Shown: positions 46,874 to 57,509 of the stretch, one piece after another
Numbering within the stretch: the stretch's first letter is position 1
How the letters are laid out: each line of letters begins with the position of its first letter
Source: Gnetum montanum
Taxonomy: Eukaryota > Streptophyta > Gnetopsida > Gnetales > Gnetaceae
Assembly: GCA_015680685.1 (NCBI GenBank)
Contig: MNCI01027020.1
Span: forward strand, 236,247-300,246
DNA: 64,000 nt
Direction of reading: 5' to 3'
The notes under the pieces: model-generated
The model's database searches: none
What the model was told of the DNA's origin: nothing
What the model saw: the letters and a program-made list of their open reading frames with translations, nothing else
Position numbers and translations under genes: made by a program

Positions 46874-48024
46874 AGAAAGGTAAAAGCATCAATAGCGTCT
46901 ATTAGAGACTACTCAAATGTTGTTTTGTCAAACTTAGAGGTGCAAGGATGGAGGGCCATAGGGTATGGAATGGATCTTACAGGAGTTAGAGATGGTAGGT
47001 TCGAGGAAGACTCAAGCACATGAACATGAAGCTTCTCTGAAAAAGTCATTACATCCTTTTGCTAATGTGTTTACGAAAGGTTACATCATTATACTGCATA
47101 TGAAGGGCTTGCAAGGGTGAGTTGTGTTATGCTTGCATGGCCTGGATGAGTTTTTATTCATCCATTTTGCCAAACCTCCTTTTTTTTGAAAAAAATGTAG
47201 ATTGCATGCCACAAGGAAAGATGTGTTACGCTAGTTTGTGGGCATGATAATGAGAACAGATCGACTTAATGCTCACGTTCTATACAAGCAGAGAAGAAGG
47301 CAGGATAAGGAAACAGGAAAATAAGGTAAGGTACTCGATGGAGGGAGAGGTAGGGTTTGCACTTCCAAGTGACCAGGCTAGTCTGAGTAGCCATCTTAGA
47401 ACACCATGACACCTCACGTTCCAATGAAAGTATTCTCAATCAATGCCACCATAACAAGTAACCTACAAAACATAAAATAGAATAAAAAGCTAGAAACAAA
47501 CATCCTGATCACTATGGAGGGAGGCTGTTGAAACAAGCACTGTCCAAAGTGAAAAGGTGGATGGAGACCATGAAAGAGGGGCCCAGAACAAGGGTCTCAA
47601 TGTTGATGCCACAGTTCTTGTAGTTGCCGTCAACAGCCAGATTCTTCTTGCTTGAAGGACTATGCAAAGAACATGTCAGTATGCAAAGAACATGTCAGAT
47701 GAATTTGCTAAGCCAAAATCTGGTGACAGCAATGGATGGAGGCCACTGAGACTATGGGTGGCCGTGGTTTTTTTGGAGCCCCAAGTGGCGAAATTGATCC
47801 TAGGAGCTGCAACTACGAAGTGGATATCATAGCAATATCTCTGAGGGGTCAGTAGTATGCCTTTTAGCATGTTCAAGGAATTAGCAGGATGCCAATGGGG
47901 TAACGACATTGCATCTATTCCAACGCCTTACCTGCTCCATCTGGTAGGGATGCAGTGCAAGAATGATCACGCTCGCTTGCTTCATGGATGACCTATTGAA
48001 AGATTCTAGTTTTGGATCCTGGTT
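46874..48024. other. Element K 3' noncoding spacer
   Basis: No coding pattern seen on either strand. Confidence 0.4.
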
Positions 48025-48365
48025 GACCGTTGTTGTTGGTTTTAAGTCTCAGCAGACGATGGTCCTGGTTTAACGTCTGGCTACACTGGAACCAGCTAGT
48101 TTTACATCATAGTAGATGGTGGAAGAGCTAGTTTATAGTGCTAGTAGACCGTGTTGTGGGTGTTAGTTTTATGTCATGACCCAGGGACAAGTCTATGCTA
48201 GTTTAGTGTCTCAGCAGACATGTCCTTACCTTGCCAGTATCATGTCATGGCAGACGGTCGGAAACTTTGCCAGTTTAGCATCTTGGCGGACACGTGCAAG
48301 AAGTGCCAGTTTTACATCATAGCGAACATGTACAACTTTGCCAGTTTTACGTTGTAGAAGATGTT
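48025..48365 (-). repeat. Hairpin-TAAACTA array after element K integrase
   Basis: About nine units in plus orientation TTTTACATCATAGTAGATGG, TTTAGTGTCTCAGCAGACA and similar; stems CATC/GATG, TGTC/GACA and GTC/GAC. Several units are decayed. Confidence 0.75.
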
Positions 48366-48616
48366 TGTTACCTAAGTTTGAACCGAGTCGATGTTCAAAT
48401 GTAATACCGCTTCAAATACAAATGATTTACTAGATTTGATAACTCGTTGCCATTGATATTTGCTAACTTGAATGCTCCGTTGCCTTATGCATCGATGACT
48501 AGGAAAGGGCCTTCCCAGTTTGCAGAGAACTTGCCTACTAGTTCACGAATGGCCTTGAGAACTATGTCTCCTTTCTTGATCGGTCGTTGATGAAGGTTGT
48601 GCCAATGTTGCTATCT

Positions 48617-50752
48617 CTATTTATCCTGATATTTTTTAATGGTGTCGAGCATTTGGATGCATTTCTCCTCCATTGAGTCTAAATCCACGATTCTAGACTC
48701 ATTGTGTTGAGTCTCATTTATAACCATAGATAGGACCATCCGCAATGAGGGCACTTGTAATTCCAAGGGCAACACTACTTTGGATCCGTAGACTAGGCTG
48801 TAGGGCGTCCTATCTGTGGCTGCCCTGCACATCGTACGATACGCCCATAGCACATAGAGGATTTTTTCATGCTATCGCTTCTTATTACTGTTGAGCATCT
48901 TCTTGAGTAAGTTAATGATCACCTTGTTTGTTGCCTTTGCTTGACCATTTGATTACGGGTAATAAGATGAAGAAAAAGACTGCTTAATACCAAGATTATT
49001 GCAAAAATATTTGGTTTCTGTGCTACTAAATTGTGGTTCGTTGTTAGTCACAATAGTCATAGGGAGTCCAAATCTAGTTACAATATTGTCTAAGATGAAA
49101 TGGCAAGCCTGTCGAGATCTAATGTTTCATAGGGGGATAGCCTCAACCCACTTTGTAAAATACTCAGTGGCGATGATAATGAAGCTATGACCTACGGAAT
49201 ATTTAGGCGAGATGGGACCTATGATGTCCAGTCCCCATTGTTGGAATGGCGAAGTAATTTGGGTAGTGTGTAACTCAGTTGGTGACACGTGTATTAGATT
49301 TTTGTAATGCTGGAACGTGTCACACATCTTAACCTTGGCAAGGCAGTTTTTTTCCATGTACAGCCAATAGCACCCTAAGCATATGATTTTAGTGGTCATT
49401 GCTCATGGGGCTATGTGTCCTCCACATAACCCTTCGTGGACTTCATTAACTATTTGCTATGCTTGGTCACTGTTAATGTAGGTAAGTAATACCCCATTGA
49501 AGGAGAGTCTATAGAGAGTAATATCTCCAAGGATGACGTATTGCCTGGCACGCTTGCACACTGCATCTTTTTGCGCATGTGTTAGCTCGTGCGGTGGTTC
49601 TCCATGCAGAAGGTAAGTTTTAATGCTGTCATACCATTCTGACATTTCTTCCACGTTTAATAAAGAAATTTGCACCACTTGAATGACAGGCTCTATACAT
49701 TCTATCATTAAAGCAGGCTAAGTGGCAAATAAGTGTGGTGGCACGTTTAATGCCAGTGTTGCCAGTGCATAGCCAACAATGTTTTCATTGTGTGGCACAT
49801 GTTAAGGATCAGTTGTGACGAATTGTTTCAAGAGATCTTTAGCCATATCACAGTAGGGCTGTAGGTGCATAATAGATTCCTCTGATTTGATTGATTACCA
49901 ACATTGAATCACCTCAGATTGCTAGGTGTTGAATGTTGAGCTCTCTGGCCATGAACAATCCTCTGAGGAGCCCCTCATAATTTTCCACATTGTTTGTACA
50001 AGGGAAGGTTAGATAGTAAGCCAATGGATGCACATCCTCAGGAGAAAGTGTAATAACGATGGTGGCACTGCTGCCTCTAGTGGTTGAAGCTCCATCGAAG
50101 TATAATGCTGCTTCAAGGCCTGTTCATATAGGGCTTAAACTATGTACATGTTCATGTGGGAATTTTGGCTCTATTGTAGCTTGATCGTTAATCAGCGACG
50201 TTACTAATTGGTCAGCTATGGCCTGGCCTTTGTTGGATGACTGGCCAACATAATGTAAATCAAACTCAGCTGTGATAGCTTTCCAACAAGCTATCCTACT
50301 ACTTTCATACAAATTGTTGGAGATAGCCCGCAGAACGTTACTTTTACAAATTATGTTGACCTGACTATGGAAAAGATAATGCCTACATTTTTTAAGTGCA
50401 AAAACTAATGTAAAACAGTTACACTCCACTTCATTCTACCTTGTTTTGTATGCAAATAGAGCATGACTGAGGTAGCAGATAGGGGCTTCTGACCCATCGT
50501 TGCTTTTCTGGTAAAGTAACGCAGCTATAGACATGTTTGAGTTAGCTAAATAAATGTAGAAAGGTTGATTCCTTTGTGGCAGGAAAACCGTTGGTAAATG
50601 TTGCCGCTCTTCTTTTAAATTGTCAAATGCATGCTGGCAGTCATCAGTCCATTCAAAATTGACACCCTTCTTCAGAAGATATTGCATGGGGTGTATTTTT
50701 TCTGTTAACTTTGAAATGAACCTCATGATGAACTAAAGCCTACCCTGTAACC
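48617..50752 (-). pseudogene. pol: Element K pol: RNase H, second RNase H, integrase
   Basis: Reading leftward: RNase H from about 50735 (RFISKLTEKIHPMQYLL, FEWTDDCQHAFDNLK, FYIYLANSNMSIAALLYQ), stop at 50433, then NEVECNCFTLVFALKKCRHYL; the second, archaeal-type RNase H (YFDGASTTRGSSAT near 50105, NNVENYEGLLRGL); the integrase zinc region (49440-49310, with several residues changed); and the integrase core QQWGLDIIGPISP, ATEYFTKWVEAIP. The second catalytic Asp is Asn (VTNNEPQF) and the catalytic Glu is Lys (NGQAKATNK), so the enzyme is dead. It ends KKYQDK-stop. Dual RNase H marks the Tat/Ogre lineage. Stops and frame losses occur throughout. Confidence 0.8.
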
Positions 50753-52140
50753 TGTACCGCCTGAAATCGTCGGCCCCCGACTGGAAAAGAAAACAGAGAC
50801 CGCGGGATCGCAGGACGAGTGCAGATGACCCCACCTTCACCTAAGGGCATGCTGGAATGCACGAAGGTAGGGTACCTTGGGTGGTCCGCACGCGGATCAG
50901 ACAAGGATTTCCCCGAGCGCCGCCGAAGCATTACACGCTGGGTTATGCGTAAACAGAGCGTAAAGTGAAACAGGCGTAGACAGCATAAGCGTAATCAGGG
51001 CATAAACAGCGAAAACACGTATAAGCACAGCGTAAGCGTAATCAGGGCGTAAACAGGGTCAGGCGTAAACAACGTAAATAAACACAAGCACAGTGTATAC
51101 AGGCGCGGATAGTGTAAACAGCGTAAATAAAGGTAGGGCGTAAGCAAACATAAACGGTGTGAACAGTGGGCGCATGCGGGTGCAAACGGAGCATGAACGT
51201 AAACGGGCGTAAACGAAGCGTGGGCCAAATTGACGTAAAACTATAAAAGAACTTGCAACAAGCGTAAACAGTGGATTACAGAGTTAAAATGTTGTGCACC
51301 GGTCTAACGTAGTTATGTAGGGACACAAGGCGGACGTAAAGCCCCGGTGGACGGAGGGATGCAGCCGGCTGGCATTGTAGGTGGAGCTCGGATTGTGCTT
51401 AGTGTACAGGACTTCTGGCGTAAGCGTAAGTGTAAGGGGGTTTCTGCAGCGTAATTGCTCTGGGTCTGCTCTAGTAAATTTTTGCGGACCAGGTAAATGC
51501 GGAAAACTGGACTATTTATAGCGGTAGGGTTACTGGGAAAACTGGACTGGGAGACACGTGGAGTATAGACCGGGCGTTACAATTTAGAAACTTGGTATAC
51601 GCTGGGTGTATACGCTGGGTGTATACGCTGGGCATGGACTTGGATGGACGCTAGCGTATACGCTAGGGCGTATTGACGGATGCTGAACATTGGGCGTATA
51701 CACTGGGTGTATACATTGGTGAATGTTGGGCGTATACGCCGAAGGATGTCCACTTGCTTCAATCCTTGCTCTTCGGTGTAATCTTCATGCTGCCATTGGA
51801 GATCCTATCGTCGGGTGTGTGCATTTGCCGTAGCTGGGTGTGTACGGCGGAGAGCCGGGCGTATACGCTGGGCGTAGACGCTAGAGTGCTGGGCGTATAC
51901 ACTGGGCGTGTACGCTGGGCGTAGTCGCTGGAGTGCTGGGCGTATACGCTGGGCGTGTACGCTGGGCATAGACGCTGGAGTGCTGGGCATAGACGCTGGC
52001 GCAAAACTTGGTAAAAACCAGGTGTTTCAATTCTCAGAGTTGCCTTGTATGGCCTCAAATGTGGTCAAGATCATCTGTAGGTCACGGGGATCTGCTTCTT
52101 GTCAGAAAAATGCTAAACTCAAAATTTTTATGGTGTTTCA
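50753..52140 (-). repeat. 3' LTR of element J (1388 bp)
   Basis: TGTACCGCCTGAAATCG...GGTGTTTCA in plus orientation. The inner end matches the LTR ends of A. TATAAATA on the minus strand at 51520-51513. 50935-51240 is rich in CGTAAACAG-type repeats. Confidence 0.85.
51590..52005 (-). repeat. GCGTATACGCTGG array in J LTR U3
   Basis: Around 20 imperfect copies of GCGTATACGCTGGGC / GCGTAGACGCTGGAGTGCTGG, each with a self-complementary GCGTATACGC. Open frames over it (51577-52058) are products of the repeat. Confidence 0.8.
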
Positions 52141-52208
52141 TTGGCCCCTCTTTGTTGACGCTTGGAGGAATCGACCCGAGAAGCATCGACAAAGAAGCGC
52201 AAAACACC
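52132..52208 (-). promoter_or_regulatory. Polypurine-tract near-palindrome of element J
   Basis: Minus strand GGTGTTTTGCGCTTCTTTG ... AACAAAGAGGGGCCAA then TGAAACACC. Confidence 0.7.
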
Positions 52209-53104
52209 ACAAGCAGCTTGATAGAAGCTTTGTCCTTTGCCACTTGACCAGACATCATTGTACCGTGTTCAGTGGTGAATGGGATTGAAAGGGCGAGATT
52301 GGTAACTAGCAGGAGGGAAGGGATCGTGGGGATCGGTGGCTGACCAAGGGATCATGCTGGGAAAATGGGATGCTCAGGTGTGCAGCATGCCGGTCCTTGT
52401 CGATAGCCATCTTTTGGCAGACTCGGAATTCAAGCATGTGATGTGCGTCCTTTGGTGGAACAGTGCTCTTGATGATTTTTCAAGAGAACCGGTTGTCACT
52501 ACCAAAGCCACGGGGTGATGTTTTGCATTCTTTGGAGGAACAGCTCCCTTCTTTGGGGAAGCTTTTAGCGAAGAGCCAAAGCCATGCGATAGGATGTTTC
52601 TTGACTGCTTTTGACATGAGTACATATTTTCAAGACCGATACCTTCCTGCCTGGGGCTTATATGGGAAGTGCCAAGGGTCCCGTTTTTTTTTTTTTTTGA
52701 AATTTGTCCTTGTACTTATGCGCGAATATTGTGTTCTATGTGTTGCGACTGCTGTAACGTTTCGCAGTGTGCAATAGTTTGGTAAACAGATAGTGGATTT
52801 TCGGGGAATGGGAATGTGCGGGTTAACGGTTCGATATAGTCTTGCCAGGTGGACAACATGGACATCGGCTCATCTTGCCACCTATGATGAAACACACTGT
52901 TATACGAGAACTTCCGAGCGTCATCCTGCAAACACAACTCCAAAGAGACAAGAAAACCATGTGTGAATTAATGAGTTTAGACTTAAATAGCTGCAGGTGA
53001 ACAAAATATTGGGGCGATTCTGAGTATTGAATGTGAACGTCGACGATGCTAATGAGGGATGCAATGATTCTGATAAATGAATGTGGCTGTGGAATGAAGA
53101 GTTG
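52209..53104. other. Element J 3' noncoding spacer
   Basis: No gene recognised; 52684-52698 is a run of 15 T. Confidence 0.4.
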
Positions 53105-53395
53105 AAGATGAACGCGCCAGTTTATAGTCTTAGCGGACTATCATGGGTTAGTTTTCTGTTGTAACCCGTCGGACATTGCCTGTTTAGCGTCGTGGCAGAC
53201 GTTACGTTGCCAGTTTTGAGTCTTAGCGGACCATGAAGAGGTGAGCTAGTTTGTAGTCTTAGCGGACTTCGTGGTGTTAGTTTAAAGTCATAACCCAGGA
53301 CTGTTCTGCGGTATCAGTTTACAGTCATGATTCCAGGACTATTTTGTGGTATCAGTTTATAGTCATGATTCCAGGACTATTCTGTACCTGAGTTC
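53105..53395 (-). repeat. Hairpin-TAAACTA array after element J integrase
   Basis: In plus orientation TTTATAGTCTTAGCGGACTA (5-bp stem), TTTAGCGTCGTGGCAGACG (CGTC/GACG) and a longer-loop form AGTCATGATTCCAGGACT, about eight units. Confidence 0.8.
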
Positions 53396-53629
53396 AAATT
53401 CATGTGTAGAACAGTTTTAGGAATAAGTGATTGGTTGGATTTGCAAATTCTTTTCCGTCCATGTCAGCTAGCTTGATGCCCCATTGTCAAATGCTTTGAT
53501 GACTAGATAAGGTCCTTCCCAGTTGACTAAGAATTTATCGGGGTGTTCACGAACAGCTTTAAGTACAAGGTGTCCTTCTTTGATGGGGCACTTTTGGATG
53601 TTATGTCGATGTCATTGCCATTGTTGTTT

Positions 53630-56600
53630 CTAGTACCATTCGATCTGATCGAGTGCGTGCATGCGCTCCTGCTCCACTGAGTCCAGATCAATGATGCGTA
53701 GACCGTTGTTTTGCTCGTCGTCGAGGAGTCCGGAAAGCATGATCCTTAGGGACGGTACCTGTAATTCTAAAGGCAAAACAGCTTCTGAATCATAAACAAG
53801 ACTGTATGGAGTCTTACCTGTCGAAGTCCGATGTGTAGTACGATATGCCCACAATGCATACACTAGTTGTTCGTGCCATCTTCGTTTACTTTGGGTAAGC
53901 ATTTCTTTAAGTACTGTGATGATTGTTTTATTTGTCGCTTCCACCTGCCCATTGCTTTGAGGATAGTAAGGGGATGAAAATGAATGTTTTATCCCTAGAC
54001 TATCACAAAACGTTTTGGTCTCAGCACTGCTAAATTGTGGCCCATTGTCAGTGATGATTGTCATGGGAATGCCAAAACGGGTCACAATGTTCTCGAGAAT
54101 GAAGTGGCACACTTGTTTGGAAGTAGTTTTTCGAAAGGGCGCAACTTTTACCCATTTCGTGAAATACTCAGTTGCTGTTATGATGAAACCATGCTCGGCA
54201 GAAGATGTGGGTGTTATCGGGGTTATAAGGTCCAATCCCCACTTCTGGAAGGGCCATGTGATTTGCGTTGTATGCAACTCATTTGGTGGTACGTGGATTA
54301 GATTACTGTGTTTTTGACAAGTACTACATGTTTTAACTTTGGACAGATAATCGTATTGCATGCGTGGCCAATAGTAGCCTAAGCATTTTATTTTGGTTGC
54401 CATTGCCTTTGGTGCAATGTGTCCCCTGCATATTCCGTCGTGCACCTGTTCGACAATTGTTTGGGCTTCGGTACTATTGACGCATGTCAGCAGTATGCCT
54501 TCGTAGGATCGGTGACAGAATGTGTCCCCTATTAGTGTGTACTGTTTAGAACATTTGCGTACTGCATCCTTTTGTGCGTTGGTTAAATGTTGTGGCGTTT
54601 CACCATGCAGAAGGTATTCCTTTACATCGTCGTACCATTCGTTAGCGTGTGTTGTACTGACAGATGCGATTGGTAGCATGTCAAGAGTGTTGGTTATGGG
54701 CTCAGCACAACTGGTTACGGAGCTTGGCAGTGCGTGAAACATGTCAGGGGATATGTTTAATGCGAAGGTCGCTAGCACGTCTGCTATGGTGTTGTCATTC
54801 CTAGAGATATGTTGGACATCGACATTTTTGAATTGTTTAAGTAGGTGTTTGGCCAAATCATAGTATGGTTGTAGGTGTTGCGCTTTACACATGTAGACGT
54901 CTGTGACTTGGTTTACGACTAGTTGCGAGTCCCCTTTGACTACAAGCCGTGTAATGTCCGAAGCTAGTGCTACCGCTAGGCCTCTGAGGAGACCTTCATA
55001 CTCTGCTACGTTGTTAGTACAGTGAAAGTTGAAGCGATACGCGAAAGGTTTAATTTCTCCAGAGGGGTATGTGATTACGGCGGCGACACTTCCTCCTTGA
55101 GAGGTGGATGCACCATCGAAGTTCAGAATCGCATCATAGTCATCTGGTACCGTATCTATTGCATTTACGTTTTTGTCTGGGAATTCGGGTTCGATTGTAC
55201 CTGGATCATGTGTTGGTGACGTGGTCATTTGATTTGCTATGGCTTGACCCTTTATTGATGATTGGGCCACGTAGTGAAGGTCAAACTCAGCTATGATTGC
55301 CTTCCAACGGGCTATCCTGCTTGATTCGTAAATGTTTCCACTTATAGCTATGAGTACATTATCTTTGCAAATTATGTTAACTTGATTTTGGAATAGATAA
55401 TTTCACCATTTCTTTAAATAGAAAATCAAAGTTAAACATGACTTATCTACGTCATTGTATCTTTTTTCATGGGCAACCAATGCATGGCTTAGGTAGTACA
55501 TAGGGACTTCAGTTCCGTCATCTCGTTTCTGGTATAGCATGGATGCAATTGATGATTCTGATGTGGCCAGGTAGATGTAAAATGACCTATCGTTTTTGGG
55601 TGGGAATACAGTGGGTAGCTCAGTGAGTGCCATTTTAACATTGTCAAATGCTTCTTGGCACTGCGGGGTCCATTCAAAATGAACATTTTTGCATAGTAGG
55701 TGGTTCATGGGCGCGAGTTTTCCCGTCAAATTTTCTATGAACCTCCTGATGAACTGTAACTGACCCTATAGCCCTCGAAGTTCGGTTAGGTTGCTAGGTG
55801 GTTTTAGGTTTGTAATGGCCTTAACCTTATCGGGGTCTACCCGTATCCCCGCCTCTGATGCTACAAATCCAAGCATTTTACCTGTTTTGACGCCGAAGAC
55901 GCATTTCTTTGGGTTAAGCCTTAGTTCGTATTTTAGACAACGTTTTAGTACTAGGTCAAGATCCTATACATGTTGTTCTAACAATTTTGATTTAACCACT
56001 ATGTCATCTACATAATCATTGAGCGAGTGTAAGATGTAATCGCTGAAAACATATGTCATCGCCCTTTGATACGTGGCCCCAGCGTTCTTGAGACCAAAAG
56101 GCATCATTGTGTAACAAAAGGTTCCCCAAGGTGTCATGAAAGTAGTTCGGAGCTGGTGTTCTGGATTAATGCGTATCTGGTTATATCCCGAGAACCCATC
56201 CATAAAGGATAACAAGGCGTGCCCAGAGGTTGAGTCAACTAGTTGATCAATGCTAGGTAGGGGGAAGTCATCCTTTATGGTTGCTACGTTAAGGTCCCGG
56301 AAGTCAATACACAGGCGGATACTTCCGTTCTTCTTTGGGACTATGACCATGTTCGATACCCATTCGGCATAATCAACAGCCCTGATGAAACCAGCTTGGT
56401 AGAGTTTGGTGACCTCACTACGAACTGCTAACGCCACCTCGGGTTTGACCTTTCGTGCTTTTTGTTTTACTGGCCTTAGTTTTGGATCAAGGATTATGTT
56501 GTGCTGGACAATATGGGGGTCTAATCCGGGCATGTCTGTATAATACCACGCAAATGCTTTGATATTGTCCCTAAGTATGTTTTCGATATCTTTAGCTAGA

Positions 56601-56893
56601 CGTGGTTCCAGTAACGCACTCAACTTCAGAATTTTAATTTCCCCATCCGACATGGTGATGGGAGTTTTGGCTAGGGGATCTTCAGTAATGTTTTCGGCTT
56701 CAATGTCGAGGGACTTTGTCATTCCCTCATATTCGTCGACCGTTTTCTGTGTTGAAGCTATTGTTGCGTCATTTGCTGATGAGCTCGCATAGATGAGATT
56801 CACATCGATATTCCTTTCAACCACACCGTATGGTCCATCAATGACCAACGGCTTGGTTAAGCGCTTGCAATCCATTAGGCAAGTTCCTGTCAA
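53630..56893 (-). pseudogene. pol: Element J pol: RT, RNase H, second RNase H, integrase
   Basis: One frame of 1088 codons from 56893, broken only by TAG (55964), TAG (55766) and TGA (55403). RT: NMVIVPKKNGSIRLCIDFRD, DDFPLPSIDQLVD, MPFGLKNAGATYQRAM, catalytic YVDDIVVKS. RNase H (about 55740-55280): FEWTPQCQEAFDN, FYIYLATSESSIA. Second, archaeal-type RNase H (about 55140-54750): LNFDGAST, NNVAEYEGLLRGL, VKGDSQLVV, RNDNTIADVLA, with its acidic residues present. Integrase: His-His-Cys-Cys zinc site ending TCSTCQKH; core D in WGLDLITP, D in ITDNGPQF, E in NGQVEATNK, all intact. The tail ends LDQIEWY. Products copy element RNA and insert the DNA. The RT-RNaseH-RNaseH-integrase order defines Tat/Ogre-like Ty3 elements. 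The frame could serve again only through stop readthrough. Confidence 0.9.
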
Positions 56894-56984
56894 TAAATGG
56901 AGAGCCTAGTAAGATAGCGGAGGTCGTTTTAGGTTTTTCGGATATCTTTAGTGTACATGCATGAACATGAGTTAACGTGACAGT

Positions 56985-57125
56985 GGAACGGCAGTTTAAT
57001 GCCTTACCGGGCAACGAACGGCAGTTTAATGCCTTACCGGGCAACGAACGGCAGTTTAATGCCTTACTGGGCAATGAACGGCAGTTTAATGCCTTACTGG
57101 GCAATGAACGGCAGTTTAATGCCGA
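56985..57125 (-). repeat. Hairpin-TAAACTG array before element J RT
   Basis: Five units of 28-30 bp; in plus orientation GCAGTTTAATGCCTTACCGG and variants; stem TGCC/GGCA. Sits between the RT start and the antisense promoter. The frame beside it (about 56990-56838, minus) contains TSAILLGSPFI, a conserved Tat linker motif. Confidence 0.8.
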
Positions 57126-57278
57126 AATTTATGTTTTATGTGGTTTATGCGTGTAAATTTTATATCTTTTCTCCAAAATTCCAAGCGAATTCGAAAAAGC
57201 ACGAAAAACGAGGCAAAAAGCAAGAAAAACGAAAAAGCGGAGGCGACGGCGGCGGCGTCAGCGTCAGTGTCAACGCGC

Positions 57279-57285
57279 TATAAAA
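57279..57285 (+). promoter_or_regulatory. TATA box of the antisense gene
   Basis: GCTATAAAAGGGGAGCGG, a near-ideal plant TATA box, 231 bases before the first ATG of the gene model. Confidence 0.65.
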
Positions 57286-57340
57286 GGGGAGCGGGGGCCT
57301 CATTTTGTCATTTGACTTTTCGGGCGTGAGCGTAAACCGA

Positions 57341-57470
57341 GAGCGTAACCCCAGTGTAGACGCCGAGCGAAACCCCAACGTAGACGTCGAGCGAAACCCC
57401 AGCGTAGACGCCGAGCGAAACCCCAGCGTAGACGCCGAGAAAAACCCCAGCGTAGACGCCGAGAAGACTT
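57341..57470 (+). repeat. 24-bp tandem repeat in the antisense gene 5' UTR
   Basis: Five units of GAGCGAAACCCCAGCGTAGA plus CGCC. Translatable without stops (RNPSVDAE repeated) but out of phase with the main frame. Confidence 0.8.
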
Positions 57471-57509
57471 CTATTTACGCCACACGCAAGCCACAGTGTA
57501 GACGTCGAG

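Larger units (their letters stand above)
45457..50752 (-). mobile_element. Element K: 3' part of a minus-strand Tat-like element
   Basis: 3' LTR 45457-46807, polypurine tract, noncoding spacer, hairpin array, then integrase, second RNase H and RNase H up to 50752, where element J interrupts it just before the RNase H start. K's RT, gag and 5' LTR must lie beyond J, outside the window. GTCCA precedes the LTR and may be the target duplication. Confidence 0.75.

Noticed and set aside
51577-52058. Repetitive open frames with Tyr/Thr/Pro/Ser patterns
   Set aside because: By-products of the GCGTATACGC array in J's LTR.
54015-54317. Plus-strand frames of about 100 codons
   Set aside because: Shadows of J's integrase on the other strand.
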